DNA of 64,000 nucleotides from Coenobita brevimanus. Taxonomy: Eukaryota > Arthropoda > Malacostraca > Decapoda > Coenobitidae. Position 1 is the first letter of the stretch. Every line of letters begins with the position of its first letter. The notes beneath the pieces are model-generated. The model did not search any database, had not been told where the DNA came from, and saw only the letters and a program-made list of their open reading frames with translations. Shown here piece by piece: positions 20,665 to 30,462 of this stretch. The stretch covers positions 18,043,565 through 18,107,564 of the forward strand of contig CM064681.1 in NCBI GenBank assembly GCA_032717465.1, in the 5' to 3' direction. The position numbers and the translations under genes are program-made.

Positions 20665-21344
20665 GATGCACTAATTTGGAAATCTTAGCCTACTAAATAA
20701 TTTGCAGGAAAAATTAGTAAATAAATACAGATGAGAGTGGCGCTCGTCACTGACAGCTCATACCTCTCGACTTGACACACTGGCCTCTGACTGTGTTAAC
20801 ATCTTCATTTAAATCTCCTGGCACTAAGTGAAGTGTCATTCAGGCTGAGACGTAGGGAGTTATTATGCTAGGTGTTTTAGGTCGACTTCTCATCCTAAAA
20901 ACACTAGCTACTGAGCGGGGTCCTCTTTCGAGACCAGAACTAGAACACACAACAATAGGAACAGGGCATGAAAACTCGGCAGAACAACCCTGCACATACA
21001 TTGCCTCTATTACGATTCCCTTACAATATACAGCAAATATATACAGCACAGGTTATACGGACAATGTTAGGCCTTGATATACAGCATTAATACACACATG
21101 ACATACAAGTGTAGTCACTGCCAGTCTTCACTGTACAATAACAATACAAAGTAAGGTTCACCATACAATCATGGTGTATCGTTCGTTAGTTACAGACGTA
21201 GCTAGTTCTTACTGTACAATAGAGGTGCCGCTATGTTGGGTTCAGTCACTACTCGTTATATGCTGATCCGTATACGATAATTCTCTACAATGATAACAGA
21301 AAAGTTCCACCCCAAAGTCTGATTTACGATGAATTTCCCACAAT
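20663..21344. other. No recognisable gene
   Basis: Mixed-composition sequence with short frames and no domain I can name. Variants of actgtacaata recur irregularly (for example near 21129 and 21212) and again past 21980, which hints at an old repeat. Confidence 0.35.
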
Positions 21345-21534
21345 AACGATCTTGCCCTCGGAAAATTTCGTACAAAGCGCCAGGCACATGCAAGGCGACC
21401 GTCGCTTGTCTCAGCCAAGATGGTGGCCCCAGCATGCAGAACGATCTTGTCCTCAGAAAATTTCGTACGAAGCGCCAGGCACACGCAAGGCGACCGTCGC
21501 TTGTCTCAGGCAAGATGGCGGCCCCAGCATGCAC
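21345..21534 (+). repeat. 95-bp direct duplication (two units)
   Basis: Units 21345-21439 and 21440-21534 start aacgatcttg and end with agatggyggccccagcatgca; they differ at roughly eight to ten positions. Both are GC-richer than the flanks. They hold the shared words gaaaatttcgtac and aaggcgaccgtcgcttgtct. No coding role is evident. Confidence 0.9.
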
Positions 21535-22059
21535 AGCATTGTTTTGGTTCAGTTGCAAGCCCGCCACCCCTTCAAAGCCCTGTCTTTTCCACTCATTCAC
21601 GTGTGCCCCCCTGGTATCGTCACCCCTCAGCCAAGCATCGTGCTACAATAGGCCTATATATCATGTAGCACCAGGCTAACGTTATGCAAGTGTGACTATT
21701 TTGTTGTTGCAATGATTAGCTATACATGAGTAACGCTGCCTGTATTGGTGTGATAGTGTTTGTTTTCGTTTTCGATACGATTTGGACTGGCACATGAAGT
21801 GATTAAGGTGGGTTGTTTCAGTCTTGGGTAGGTGACACTGGGAGTTTGAGTTGACATAACCCCCCTTTTATAATGTATTTCAATCACTCATTTAACGATA
21901 AACTCGTTGTACATTAAGGTATGACCTAACGTAACCCCATTCGTATAATGAGTAGCGACTGCATAGACAGTTCTCACTGCACCATAAGTGTGTGTAACAC
22001 ATAACACAGACACTGTCAGTCCCTGTTACACAATAGCGACACTTGTATTACACTGTCAG
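21535..22059. other. No recognisable gene
   Basis: Transition from the 95-bp duplication to the GC-rich island. No conserved motif or long credible frame. Confidence 0.35.
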
Positions 22060-23345
22060 GTTCCTTGGGCTGCTGAAACCTGTATCTGCCTTTGCCTGGC
22101 CTACCAGCCGACGTGCGTACAGTGGCCATCACGTCCAACCCGGTGCATGCGGTGGCGACTGGGCATGGAAGGCAGGTCGTCAGGCTTGCCCTCCAGTAGG
22201 AGACACGGAACTACTGCAGGGGGTGAGGTCGTCCGGACATGGCTACCGACTGGTGTACAGGAAGCCCCTTTCCTGGTGGGGCCTCGACCTGGAAGGTGGC
22301 CCTTGGGATTAGGGCTGGACAGGGCCAACGGATACTCCTGTTGTCACCTGCTCCTGGCAGAGGGTCGTCAGTGGGTAGGGCTCACGAGGTCCCGCCCTGG
22401 GGTCCTAGGGATGTCCCTTGGTGGTTGGGGGCTGCGGTCGCCATTATATTGGACTGCTGTCAGGAGCTGCCTGCCGTGTCCCTTCTGGGTGGCATCCGTG
22501 AGCGTTGGGCATCATCCAGGGGCGACCTGTAGGGCGTGGATCCCCGCTCCTGGGATAGGTCCTCGCCACCACTCCTCGAATGGCAGCTCCTCAGGGAGAC
22601 TGTACCTGTGAGGAGAGGGAGAAAGATGTCCCACTCAGCCTCTGGATGGGAGGTGGGCTGAGCCAGAGACTTCCTCCGAAAGGGTAGTCCCAGAGACTGT
22701 GGATGAAGGGCATACAGTGGCCGTCCCTTCCCCAGCGCATACAGTAGCCGTCTTTGCAGTTCCACAGGCTCTAGGGACAACAGCTGAAGGCCGTACAATG
22801 GCTGTCCCTTCCCTGGCGCGTACAGTGGCCATCACTGTGGTGCTGTTCCCTGAGGAGGAGGCAGATACAGGCATACAGTGGCCGTCCCTTCCCTGGCACG
22901 TACAGTGGCCGAAGCCATGGATCTGCCTTTGCCTGGCCTACCAGCAGATGTGCGTACAGTGGCCGTCACGTCCAACCCCGTGCATACAGTGGCCTCATGT
23001 CCAACCCAGTGCGTACAGTGGCCGCCACCGCAGGGCTGGTTCCAGGAGTGGCTGCAGCTGAAGGGCGTACAGTGGCCATCCTTTGCCTGGTACATACAGT
23101 GGCCGATACCAAGGTGCTGCTTGGGACTGTCTCTGGACAAGTCCCACCCCAATCCTGGTGATTTTTGGCCTGGCTGCGGTGTAGTCTGCAGGGACTGTTC
23201 ACTTGTCGTTGGCCGTGTTGAGGGGAAGAGGGGCGTAGGGCCGTAGTACACCTGGGCCCGTCTCGCTCGGGCCTGGTGCTCTCTTTGGCTGCCCCTCCGT
23301 GGTCTCCTGGGGTTGGTGTCGGGCCGTGGGTCCTTCCTAGGGTGG
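22060..23345 (+). repeat. GC-rich island with repeated GTACAGTGGCC motif
   Basis: About 1.3 kb that is clearly GC-rich against AT-rich flanks. The word (c/t)(g/a)tacagtggcc or a close variant occurs near 22117, 22710, 22738, 22790, 22819, 22872, 22900, 22953, 22982, 23009, 23067 and 23094, often 27-28 or about 52 bp apart. A longer unit (gcctttgcctggcctaccag and the following words) occurs at about 22091 and 22929. Several overlapping long frames exist, but their translations follow the repeat (VQWPS-like words) in all frames, so I do not call a gene. Confidence 0.75.
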
Positions 23346-23521
23346 GTGTTTCTGCGGGGGTGTGTATTTCAGGAGTAAATGAATGAGATATATCAGGTCA
23401 ATCTATTAAGAAACTGAAACTCTCCATTGCAAATTGACATTATTTTTAGCCCACTGCACTGTTCAGCCTTCCCACAATCCTTTTTTTTTTCTTCTAAAAC
23501 TGACAGCAGCTTTATTCGGGC

Positions 23522-24270
23522 TTGAAAAGTTACTGCTACACAGAATACACTCCAAGTAATGTATATCAAAATGAGATGTTACTCAACCTGAACAAGTATA
23601 TTAGCAGTATCACAGTATGCCTAGTAGAAAACATTTTCAGGAAGTTAGACTGGGAGACCATAGCAATATACATTGACGGAGAAAAGTTTATTCATTTAAT
23701 ATTTGTAGATGACAAAGTCCCAATCTTAGAAACAGCTGAGACGTTGCAAGAAATGTTAAATTATCTTATTAGAGAAAGTCTCAAAACAGGGCTAAAGATG
23801 AACCGGGGAAGGACAACAGTACACCAAAGAGTGTCATCAAAATAGGGGAAGAAACTCTTGATGAAGCTGAGTACAATTTCTTGGGGGCAACCACTATATC
23901 TAATGAAAGACCATGAAAGTTAAATAGAAAGACGTATTACAATTGGATGGAAATCTTTTGGTAAACAAAGAGACATCATGAAAAGTAGGTTACCAGCATG
24001 TAAGAAATGAAAAACATACAATTGTTGTATAATCCCAGCCAAGACGTTCATGAAGGATAACCGATGGAGCAAGAGGGTAAACTGGACTCCACGAGATTGC
24101 AAGTGTAGCAGAAAAAGACCAGACAGGAGACGGATATGAAATAGATTAGTTTGCAGGTAAAACCTGGCAGATTTTAGCTCAATGAAGGAATCCATGGAAA
24201 AGGTTGGGGAGGACTTGGGTTCTAAGTGGATGATCATGATCATTGCATCATTGTTCACAGTCATACATTG
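23522..24270 (+). mobile_element. RTE-type LINE remnant 2 (RT palm to C-terminus)
   Basis: The frame 23522-23845 reads ENIFRKLDWETIAIYIDG, then LIFVDDKVPILETAETLQEM and GLKMNRGRTT. This is the RTE palm, with the catalytic pair as VDD. After frameshifts, 24040-24260 reads RWSKRVNWTPRDCK and a terminal segment with MEKVGEDLGSKW, the usual RTE C-terminus. It is 5'-truncated and broken. Confidence 0.65.
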
Positions 24271-24773
24271 AACTCAAGCAAATTGGTTACGGATTTCTAA
24301 CAGCATAATAAGTGGTGCAAGCACGACAAACCTCGCCCAGGCCGACAGCAATTATTCTAGTGTTGGTAAATACTGATTAAAGTTTACTGTAATGGCGCAA
24401 CTAACTTCAACTTAGAGTTTCAGGAACTAAACCTGTGAAACTTTGACCTTGTGTTTCAATTTTAAACTTGAAATACATTACCTCCACAATTAAATCAGTT
24501 GCTTTTGGGACCCATCTCTTTGACCTATAAGAACACTCAGTAACCACAGTAGTCTAGAGATAAAACACGGAGAAATAAAATAGCATGAGCAACATAAAAA
24601 GGGCCCCATACCCTAGAACAACGCTCAGTAACCACTTGTAGTGTCAAGATAAAACGAGGTGAATTAAATTCCAAAGCAACAATGAGCAAATAACCAACCA
24701 GATCGACATTTCTGATAATTTCATCAGCGTGAACTTAGTTTAGATATAAAGTGATTGACAATATATCACTTAC
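24271..24773. other. No recognisable gene; weak 90-bp imperfect duplication
   Basis: Two diverged segments at about 24531-24615 and 24620-24705 share acactcagtaaccac/acgctcagtaaccac and agataaaac. Otherwise no motif is recognised. Confidence 0.35.
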
Positions 24774-24870
24774 CTTTCCTGGTCCTTTGGTAATCGAAAA
24801 AAAGATAATCCCGGCATTTTTGCCTAGAATTTCTGCAGTTAACAGCAGCACAGAACTGACTGCCCAGCAT
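24774..24870 (-). CDS. Candidate THAP-domain first coding exon
   Basis: The minus strand reads from ATG (24870-24868): MLGSQFCAAVNCRNSRQK, then CRDYLFFDYQRTRK. It stops at AAAG|GTAAGTG, a consensus donor (GT at 24773-24772), phase 1. C-x4-C early, then an aromatic (L/S)FF-like strand and a basic stretch, match the first half of a THAP zinc finger. Introns at this point of the domain are common in THAP genes (family knowledge). The second half (Trp, C-x2-H) is not seen downstream. It may belong to a host gene or a THAP-containing transposon. Confidence 0.4.
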
Positions 24871-24974
24871 GATGTTTACATTCTCAAGCTATGTTTCCTT
24901 GCCCGCCGCTTGGGACGCCACTGTCATCCAGAGTTACAAGGGGATGGTGCGACTGTCCTCTTTCATCTTTCCCT

Positions 24975-25335
24975 ATACGCTTTGATAATACTAGCTATGA
25001 GGTTCGGTTATGAAACCTGGATGATAACAAAATCAGTGAAAAACATACCAATCCAGTTTCAAAGAGCAATGATAAGGTCATTTTTGGGAATAACTTTGAG
25101 AGACAAAAAGAAAACAACATGAGTGAGGGAGCAGAGTAAGTCAAAGAAATGATGAATGATAAGAACAGAAATAGAGGTGGGCAGGACATGTAGAAAGAAT
25201 AAGAGGAAAAACGCCAGAGAGAATTTGGCAAAATGAGATAGAGAAGTCTGCAGGCAAAACCCAGCAGAGATTTCCTCATTGAAGGAACCGCAGAAGGTTG
25301 GGGAAGGCGTTTTATCAGTAGTGGACTTGCAATGG
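24975..25335 (+). mobile_element. RTE-type LINE remnant 3 (C-terminus)
   Basis: Reads RFGYETWMITKSVKN and RAMIRSFLGITLRDKKK, then after a frameshift RWAGHVERIRGKTPERIW and a terminal segment to 25335. These are the RTE C-terminal blocks (YGxETW, LGxxLRD, WxGHxxR). A (CA)n run follows the 3' end. Confidence 0.65.
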
Positions 25336-25354
25336 CTGAGGATGACAGTGATAA

Positions 25355-25357
<3 letters not shown>

Positions 25358-25407
<50 letters not shown>

Positions 25408-25455
25408 TATATTATAGATAGATAGATAGATATGTATGTATGTATGTATGTGTGT
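25358..25455. repeat. (CA)n and (GATA)/(GTAT)n microsatellites
   Basis: CA run to 25400, then short ATAT, GATA and GTAT runs between the RTE fragment and the next LINE copy. Confidence 0.95.
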
Positions 25456-25465
25456 ATGTATATAT

Positions 25466-26545
25466 AGTATTAAAAATATATGGAGTAGATGGGAAGTTGT
25501 TGAATGCTGTGAAGAGTATGTATGATGGTGCTAAGGCTGCAGTGCGTGTGGATAGTGAACTGAGTGAATTTTTCTCAGATTGGGTTGAAACAGGGATGTG
25601 TCATGTCTCCATGGTTGTTCAATCTGTACATAGATGGGGTAATAAAAGAGGTACAAGGTAGAGCAGTGGATGTTGGAGTGGCCCTGGTGAGAGAGGGTAG
25701 TGTTTGGAAACTCCTTGTTCTGTTGTATGCTGATGATACTGTGTTGTTGTGTGAAGACGAAGGGGAGCTGCAAGGCTTGGTGGATGAGTCTGGGAGAGTG
25801 TGTAAGAAACGGAATCTTAGGGAGAATGTAGGGAAGAGTAAAGTGATGGTCTTTGAGAGAGGTGAAGTCAGTGAATATACAATGAGGCTGGATGGTGAGG
25901 AAATGGAAAATATGAGTACGTTTAAGTACTTGGGTAGTATGATGAGTAAGAATGGAAGTCTGATGGGTGAAATGCTTGAAAAGGTACAACAAGGAAGAAA
26001 GGTTGCTGGTTCCTTGAAAGCAGTGATAAGAAACAGGGAAGTGAGCATGGAAGTGAAAAAGTTACTACATGACACTATTGTGATACCAACTCTAACGTAT
26101 GGAAGTGAAGCTTGGATGTTGTTGGAGGAACACAAGTCAAGAGTGAGAGTAGTGGAAATGAGTTATTTAAGAGGAGCCTGTGGAGTCACATGGAGAGACA
26201 GGCTGACAAATAAGGATATAAAGGAGCGTTGTGGTGAGGATGTGGATGTGATAGGAAGCGTTAAGAGGACACACTGACGTGGTTTGGCCATGTGGAGAGG
26301 ATGGAGGGTGAGAGACTGACGAGGAGAGTGTATGTGAGTGAAGTGGAGGGGGGGGGAGAGGGAAGGGGAGGCCGAGGATGAGATGGAGGGATGGAATGGA
26401 GAGGTATATGAGAGAGGGGTGTGTGTTGGGAGCAGGGAAGTGAAATGGCGGGGGACAGGGCGACGTGGAGGCGATTTGTTTATGGTCACCCCATACGGGA
26501 TTGAGGAGTCTGGCAATAGATCGATAGATATAGATTGCTAGAATC
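25466..26545 (+). mobile_element. LINE family P, copy A (5'-truncated)
   Basis: Contains the second half of an RT. From 25470 it reads IYGVDGKLLNAVKSMYDGAK, then after a frameshift GLKQGCVMSPWLFNLYIDG (25585-25640), LLYADDTVLLCEDEGEL (25720-25770, catalytic pair kept) and KYLGSMMSKNGSL. It continues to a frameshift at about 26277, then [18 protein letters not shown]. The 3' end reads like CACCCCATACGGGATTGAGG and then GATAGATA units. The same 3' end is found in copies B-E. Family P is my label; the RT resembles RTE/Proto2-like elements and the clade is uncertain. Confidence 0.75.
25564..26277 (+). pseudogene. Family P reverse transcriptase fragment, longest open copy (237 codons)
   Basis: Open frame from MNFSQIGLKQGCVMS through LLYADDTVLL, VNVGKSKVM-like (here RENVGKSKVMVFER), TLTYGSEAWMLL and [13 protein letters not shown]. 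The YADD catalytic box is intact, but the earlier RT palm block with the first Asp is missing because the copy is truncated. A frameshift at the end separates it from the final RWFGHVERM segment. Confidence 0.7.
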
Positions 26546-26790
26546 TTAGAGCCTACCCAGTCAGTATGGAGATCACTGGATGCGCTGTGCTGAAATAAGA
26601 CACTACTCTGTTGGGCTGTCCTTACACTATGTCGTGAGAACCTCGTTTCCATATCTTTTCCCGATTGTCCTGTGTAAAATTTGTTACAGTTTTTACACGG
26701 GGTTTTGTAACTTGAATTACTATGGGCTGTTCTTGATGAGATTTTTTTGAATGCTGTTCTCATATTTGAATACTACTTGTAGGCTCTAGG
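26541..26790 (-). pseudogene. Penelope-like GIY-YIG endonuclease fragment
   Basis: The minus strand from about 26763 reads SSYKTPCKNCNKFYTGQSG, KDMETRFSRH and a segment ending LHTDWVGSKI (26546). PC-x-x-C followed by YTGQ(S/T)G is the GIY-YIG core of Penelope-like retroelements, where YIGQTGR is usual. The RT part is not present. The plus-strand region 27180-27250 (ctgaagatttaatgtacgaaagcactc) also resembles Penelope-associated sequence, but that link is weak. Confidence 0.6.
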
Positions 26791-27265
26791 ATTCTAACAA
26801 GATCAAAAAGCTTTGATGAAAGAAATGTGACAGAATCATGCCTACTTTCTGGCACATATGAAAAGAATGTAAACAAGAGCTATGGTCATTTAGAGTGTGA
26901 TAAATTTTTAACTGAATTAATTTTAAAGCAGTCCCCCCCAGACTAGGAATTGATAGTTCCTTGTCGTCTCCTGGTCGTAGTCACATCTTTGTGTGACACA
27001 CCTAGCATTAATCCTCTACAGTAGGTCTTAAGTTAAGCCGCAGTATTTATCCCTTTTGTCAGGTGCATCAGTAAGGAAGAAAGTAAGGTAACTATTGTTC
27101 TGTACATCGCTCATTATTAATTCAGGTCATCCTTTGTTGTGTGCGCCTATCCCAGCTGCGGGTGTGCATAAAAGACGTCTACACTTAAAGTTTCTTTATC
27201 ACTCTGTCTGAAGATTTAATGTACGAAAGCACTCACTGCCGCTCCTGTCATTTCTCCTGTGTTTA
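26791..27265. other. No recognisable gene (possible Penelope-element noncoding sequence)
   Basis: No ORF with a recognised domain. The end of the segment contains gtgcataaaagacgtctacac and acgaaagcactc, words I associate with Penelope-type repeats. Assignment is tentative. Confidence 0.3.
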
Positions 27266-27573
<308 letters not shown>

Positions 27574-30450
27574 GACTGATCCAAAATAAAGAGGTGAGAG
27601 TGTGGGAGAGTGGGAGAATGGATTGGGTATATGTGCATGAGTAGGTGAGAATGAGAGGGCAAAAGAGGGCGTATGTAGTGTTGTGTGCAAGAGATTATAA
27701 GACAGTATCGGTCAGTTGGTTCAAGAGTTGTGTGGATAAGACTGAAAGTAGGAATAAAAACGTGCCGACTGTGTGTGTTCATGCGCCAACAGAAGGTCGT
27801 GCAAGCAGAATGAAAGAAGAGTTCTGGTCAACTGTGAAGGCGTGCTTGGAAAAGTTTGAGAGGAATGACAGTGTTTTTGACGGGAGATATGACTTTAAAA
27901 GTAGGGAATGTGAAGATGGATTGAGTAGGTGATGAGCGGGGTGTGCCTGCAGAAGTGGATAAGTATGGCAGTGCTCTAATGGACATTTCTGCGGGGGGGA
28001 GGCTGGTAATAGCCAATACCCACTTTAGGCATAAAATGGTCCACAGGTATACGTGGCGAGTGATGAGAGCGATGGGTGGTGAAGTGAATGAGCGGAAGAC
28101 TATGATAGATTATGTGTGTGTTGATTAGAGAATGGGAGGATATGGAATGGATGAAAGAGTATACAGGGTTTGGGGGAATGGCCTTTCTGACCACCACCTG
28201 GTGGTGGTGAAAGTCAAGGTACAAATGCGATCGATGAATAGAGGAAGAGAAGGACAGGAGGAAGTAGTCCATACAAGGAGGGTAAAAAGGTTGCAAGAGG
28301 ATGGAAAAAAGGCAGAATATAAGAGAGAAGTGGAGGAGCGATTGGGTAAATGTGATCTACAGCAGATGGGAGAGGAGGAAGGTGTGTGCAAGATATTCAC
28401 AGAATGAACTTGCGCAGCATGTGAAATGGTTTGTGGCATGAAGGCGAGAGGGGGTGCAAGGAACAGCGTGATGGAATGAAGAGGTGAGACAAATTGTGGC
28501 GAAAAAGAAAAAAAAAATTATATTGAGTGGCTGGGAAGCGGGAACATGGAGGAAATTGACAGACGGAAAGGAAAGTTAACAACATTACGTAGAGGAAGAG
28601 AGCGGTGAGGTGAAAAAAAAAATTAGTAAAAGAGAGTAAGATAGTGGATGAGAAATTTGGAAGAAAGTTGAGTGTAAACTGGAGGGAATGTAAGAAAATG
28701 TGTTGGAAGCTGGTAAAGGGAGTTAGACAGGGTGATAAGTTCGTGGGGGCGTGAAAGATGAAAATGAGAGACGAATAGTGAAGAAGGGAGAAAAAGTGAG
28801 CAGATGGAGAGAACACTTTAAGGAATTGTTAAACATAGAGAATCAAAGTACTGAGTATAAGTGGTAGAGGAATGACGAGGAGAAGGTGGGAAGTCAGAAG
28901 GGAGGAAGGGATCAGTAGGATGGAAGTAGTGGCAGCAATAAAAAAAGGTAAAAATGGGGAAAGCCACAGGAATTGATGGAGCGTGTGGTGAAATGATGAA
29001 GCACATGGGAGAGATAGCACTAGAATGGATATGTAGATCATGCAGATTGGTCTAGGAGGAGGGTAGAGTTCCGGATAATTGGATAATAGGTACAATTACT
29101 CCCCTGTACAAAGGAAAAGGGGAAAAAGAAGTGTGTGGTAATCACTGGGGCATCCATCTTCTTCGTGTAATAGGAAAGGTATACGGTAGGATGCTTATTG
29201 ATTGAGTTACAGAAAGAAATGAAGAATTAATTAGAAAGAACAGGGAGGTAAGGAAGGGATGATGCAGTGTAGATCGAATATTCATCCTTATATCTGTAGT
29301 GGGAAAAAATCTAAAGAAGGGAAAGAAGTTGTATGCGACCTTCAAGGATTTCGAGGAAGAATATGACTGAGTTGACAGACAAGAAAGTGGAAAATATTAT
29401 GAATATATGGAGCAAAGTGGAAGCTACTGAATGCTGTGAAGAGTATTTATGAGGGTGCAAAAGCTGCAGCTTGCGTGGGTGGTGAACTGAGTAATTTTTT
29501 AAATGAAAATGTTGGATTCAAACAGGGATGTGTCATGTCTCCATGGCTGTTCAATCAGTTTATGGATTGGGTTACAAAAGAGAAACAAGGTAGGGCAGTG
29601 GATGTTGAAGCGGCCCTAATTAGAGAAGGCAGCGTTTGGAAACTTCCTCTTCTGTTATATGCAGAAGATACTGTATTGTTATGTGAAGACAAAAGGGGAC
29701 TGCAAACCTTGGTGAATGAGTTTGAGAGAGTGTGTAAGAAACGGAATCTAAATGTGAATGTAAGGGAGAGTAAAGTTATGGTCTTCGAGAGAAATGAAGT
29801 CACTCAATGCAGAGTGAGGCTGAATGAAGAGGAAATGGAAAATGTGAGTGCATATAAGTACCTGGGTAGTGTGCTGGGTTAGGATGGAAGTTTTGAGGAT
29901 GGTTTGCTTGATAGGGTACAACAGGGAAGAAAGACTGTTTATTCTTAATAAAGAAGTGACAGTGAACAGGGAAGTGAGCATGGAAGTAAAAAAGGCGCTG
30001 CATGGTAGCACTGTGGTACCAACTCTAATGTATGGAAGAGGAACTTGGACCTGGTTGGAAGGACACAAAGCAAGAGTGAGTAAAGTGAAAATGCGTTATC
30101 TGAGGGGAGCATGAGGAGTTACATGGAGAGACAGGCTGTCATGTGAGGAAATGAAGGAACTTTGTGTTGTCGATAGAATGTGACAGAAAGCGTTAGAAGA
30201 AATAATTTGAGGTGGTTTGGCCCGGTGGACAGAATGTAGAGCGAGAGACTAACGAGGAGAGTATATGAGAGTTGGGTTGAGGGGGGCAAAGGGAGGAGGA
30301 GGCCGAGGATGAGATGGAGCATTTGAGTGAAGAGCCAAATGAGAGAGGGGGTTTTGAGCTGGAGGGAGGGCAGAAGAATGATGGGGGTCAAGACATGTGT
30401 TTGTGGCCACCCCTTACAGGATTAAGGCATCTGGCAATACATACATATAT
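27574..30450 (+). mobile_element. LINE family P, copy B (about 2.9 kb, degenerate)
   Basis: Covers endonuclease to 3' end. Endonuclease traces: RVMRAMGGEVNERKTM, IDYVCVD and GLSDHHLVVVKVK (28050-28215). RT: AKAAACVGGELS, FKQGCVMSPWLFNQ (29518-29560), LLYAEDTVLLCED (catalytic YADD changed to YAED) and YKYLGSVLG (to 29882). The end reads CACCCCTTACAGGATTAAGG then CATCTGGCAATA (30407-30440) and TATC units. Frameshifts and stops are common. It is tail-to-tail with copy C. Confidence 0.75.
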
Positions 30451-30462
30451 CTATCTATCTAT

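Noticed and set aside
21988..23246. Long overlapping open frames (up to 207 codons) in the GC-rich island
   Set aside because: Translations in every frame follow the repeated nucleotide word and no domain, start context or splice site supports a gene.
26167..26763. Single 198-codon minus-strand protein
   Set aside because: Only its first third is coding-like (Penelope GIY-YIG); the rest is antisense of LINE family P copy A.
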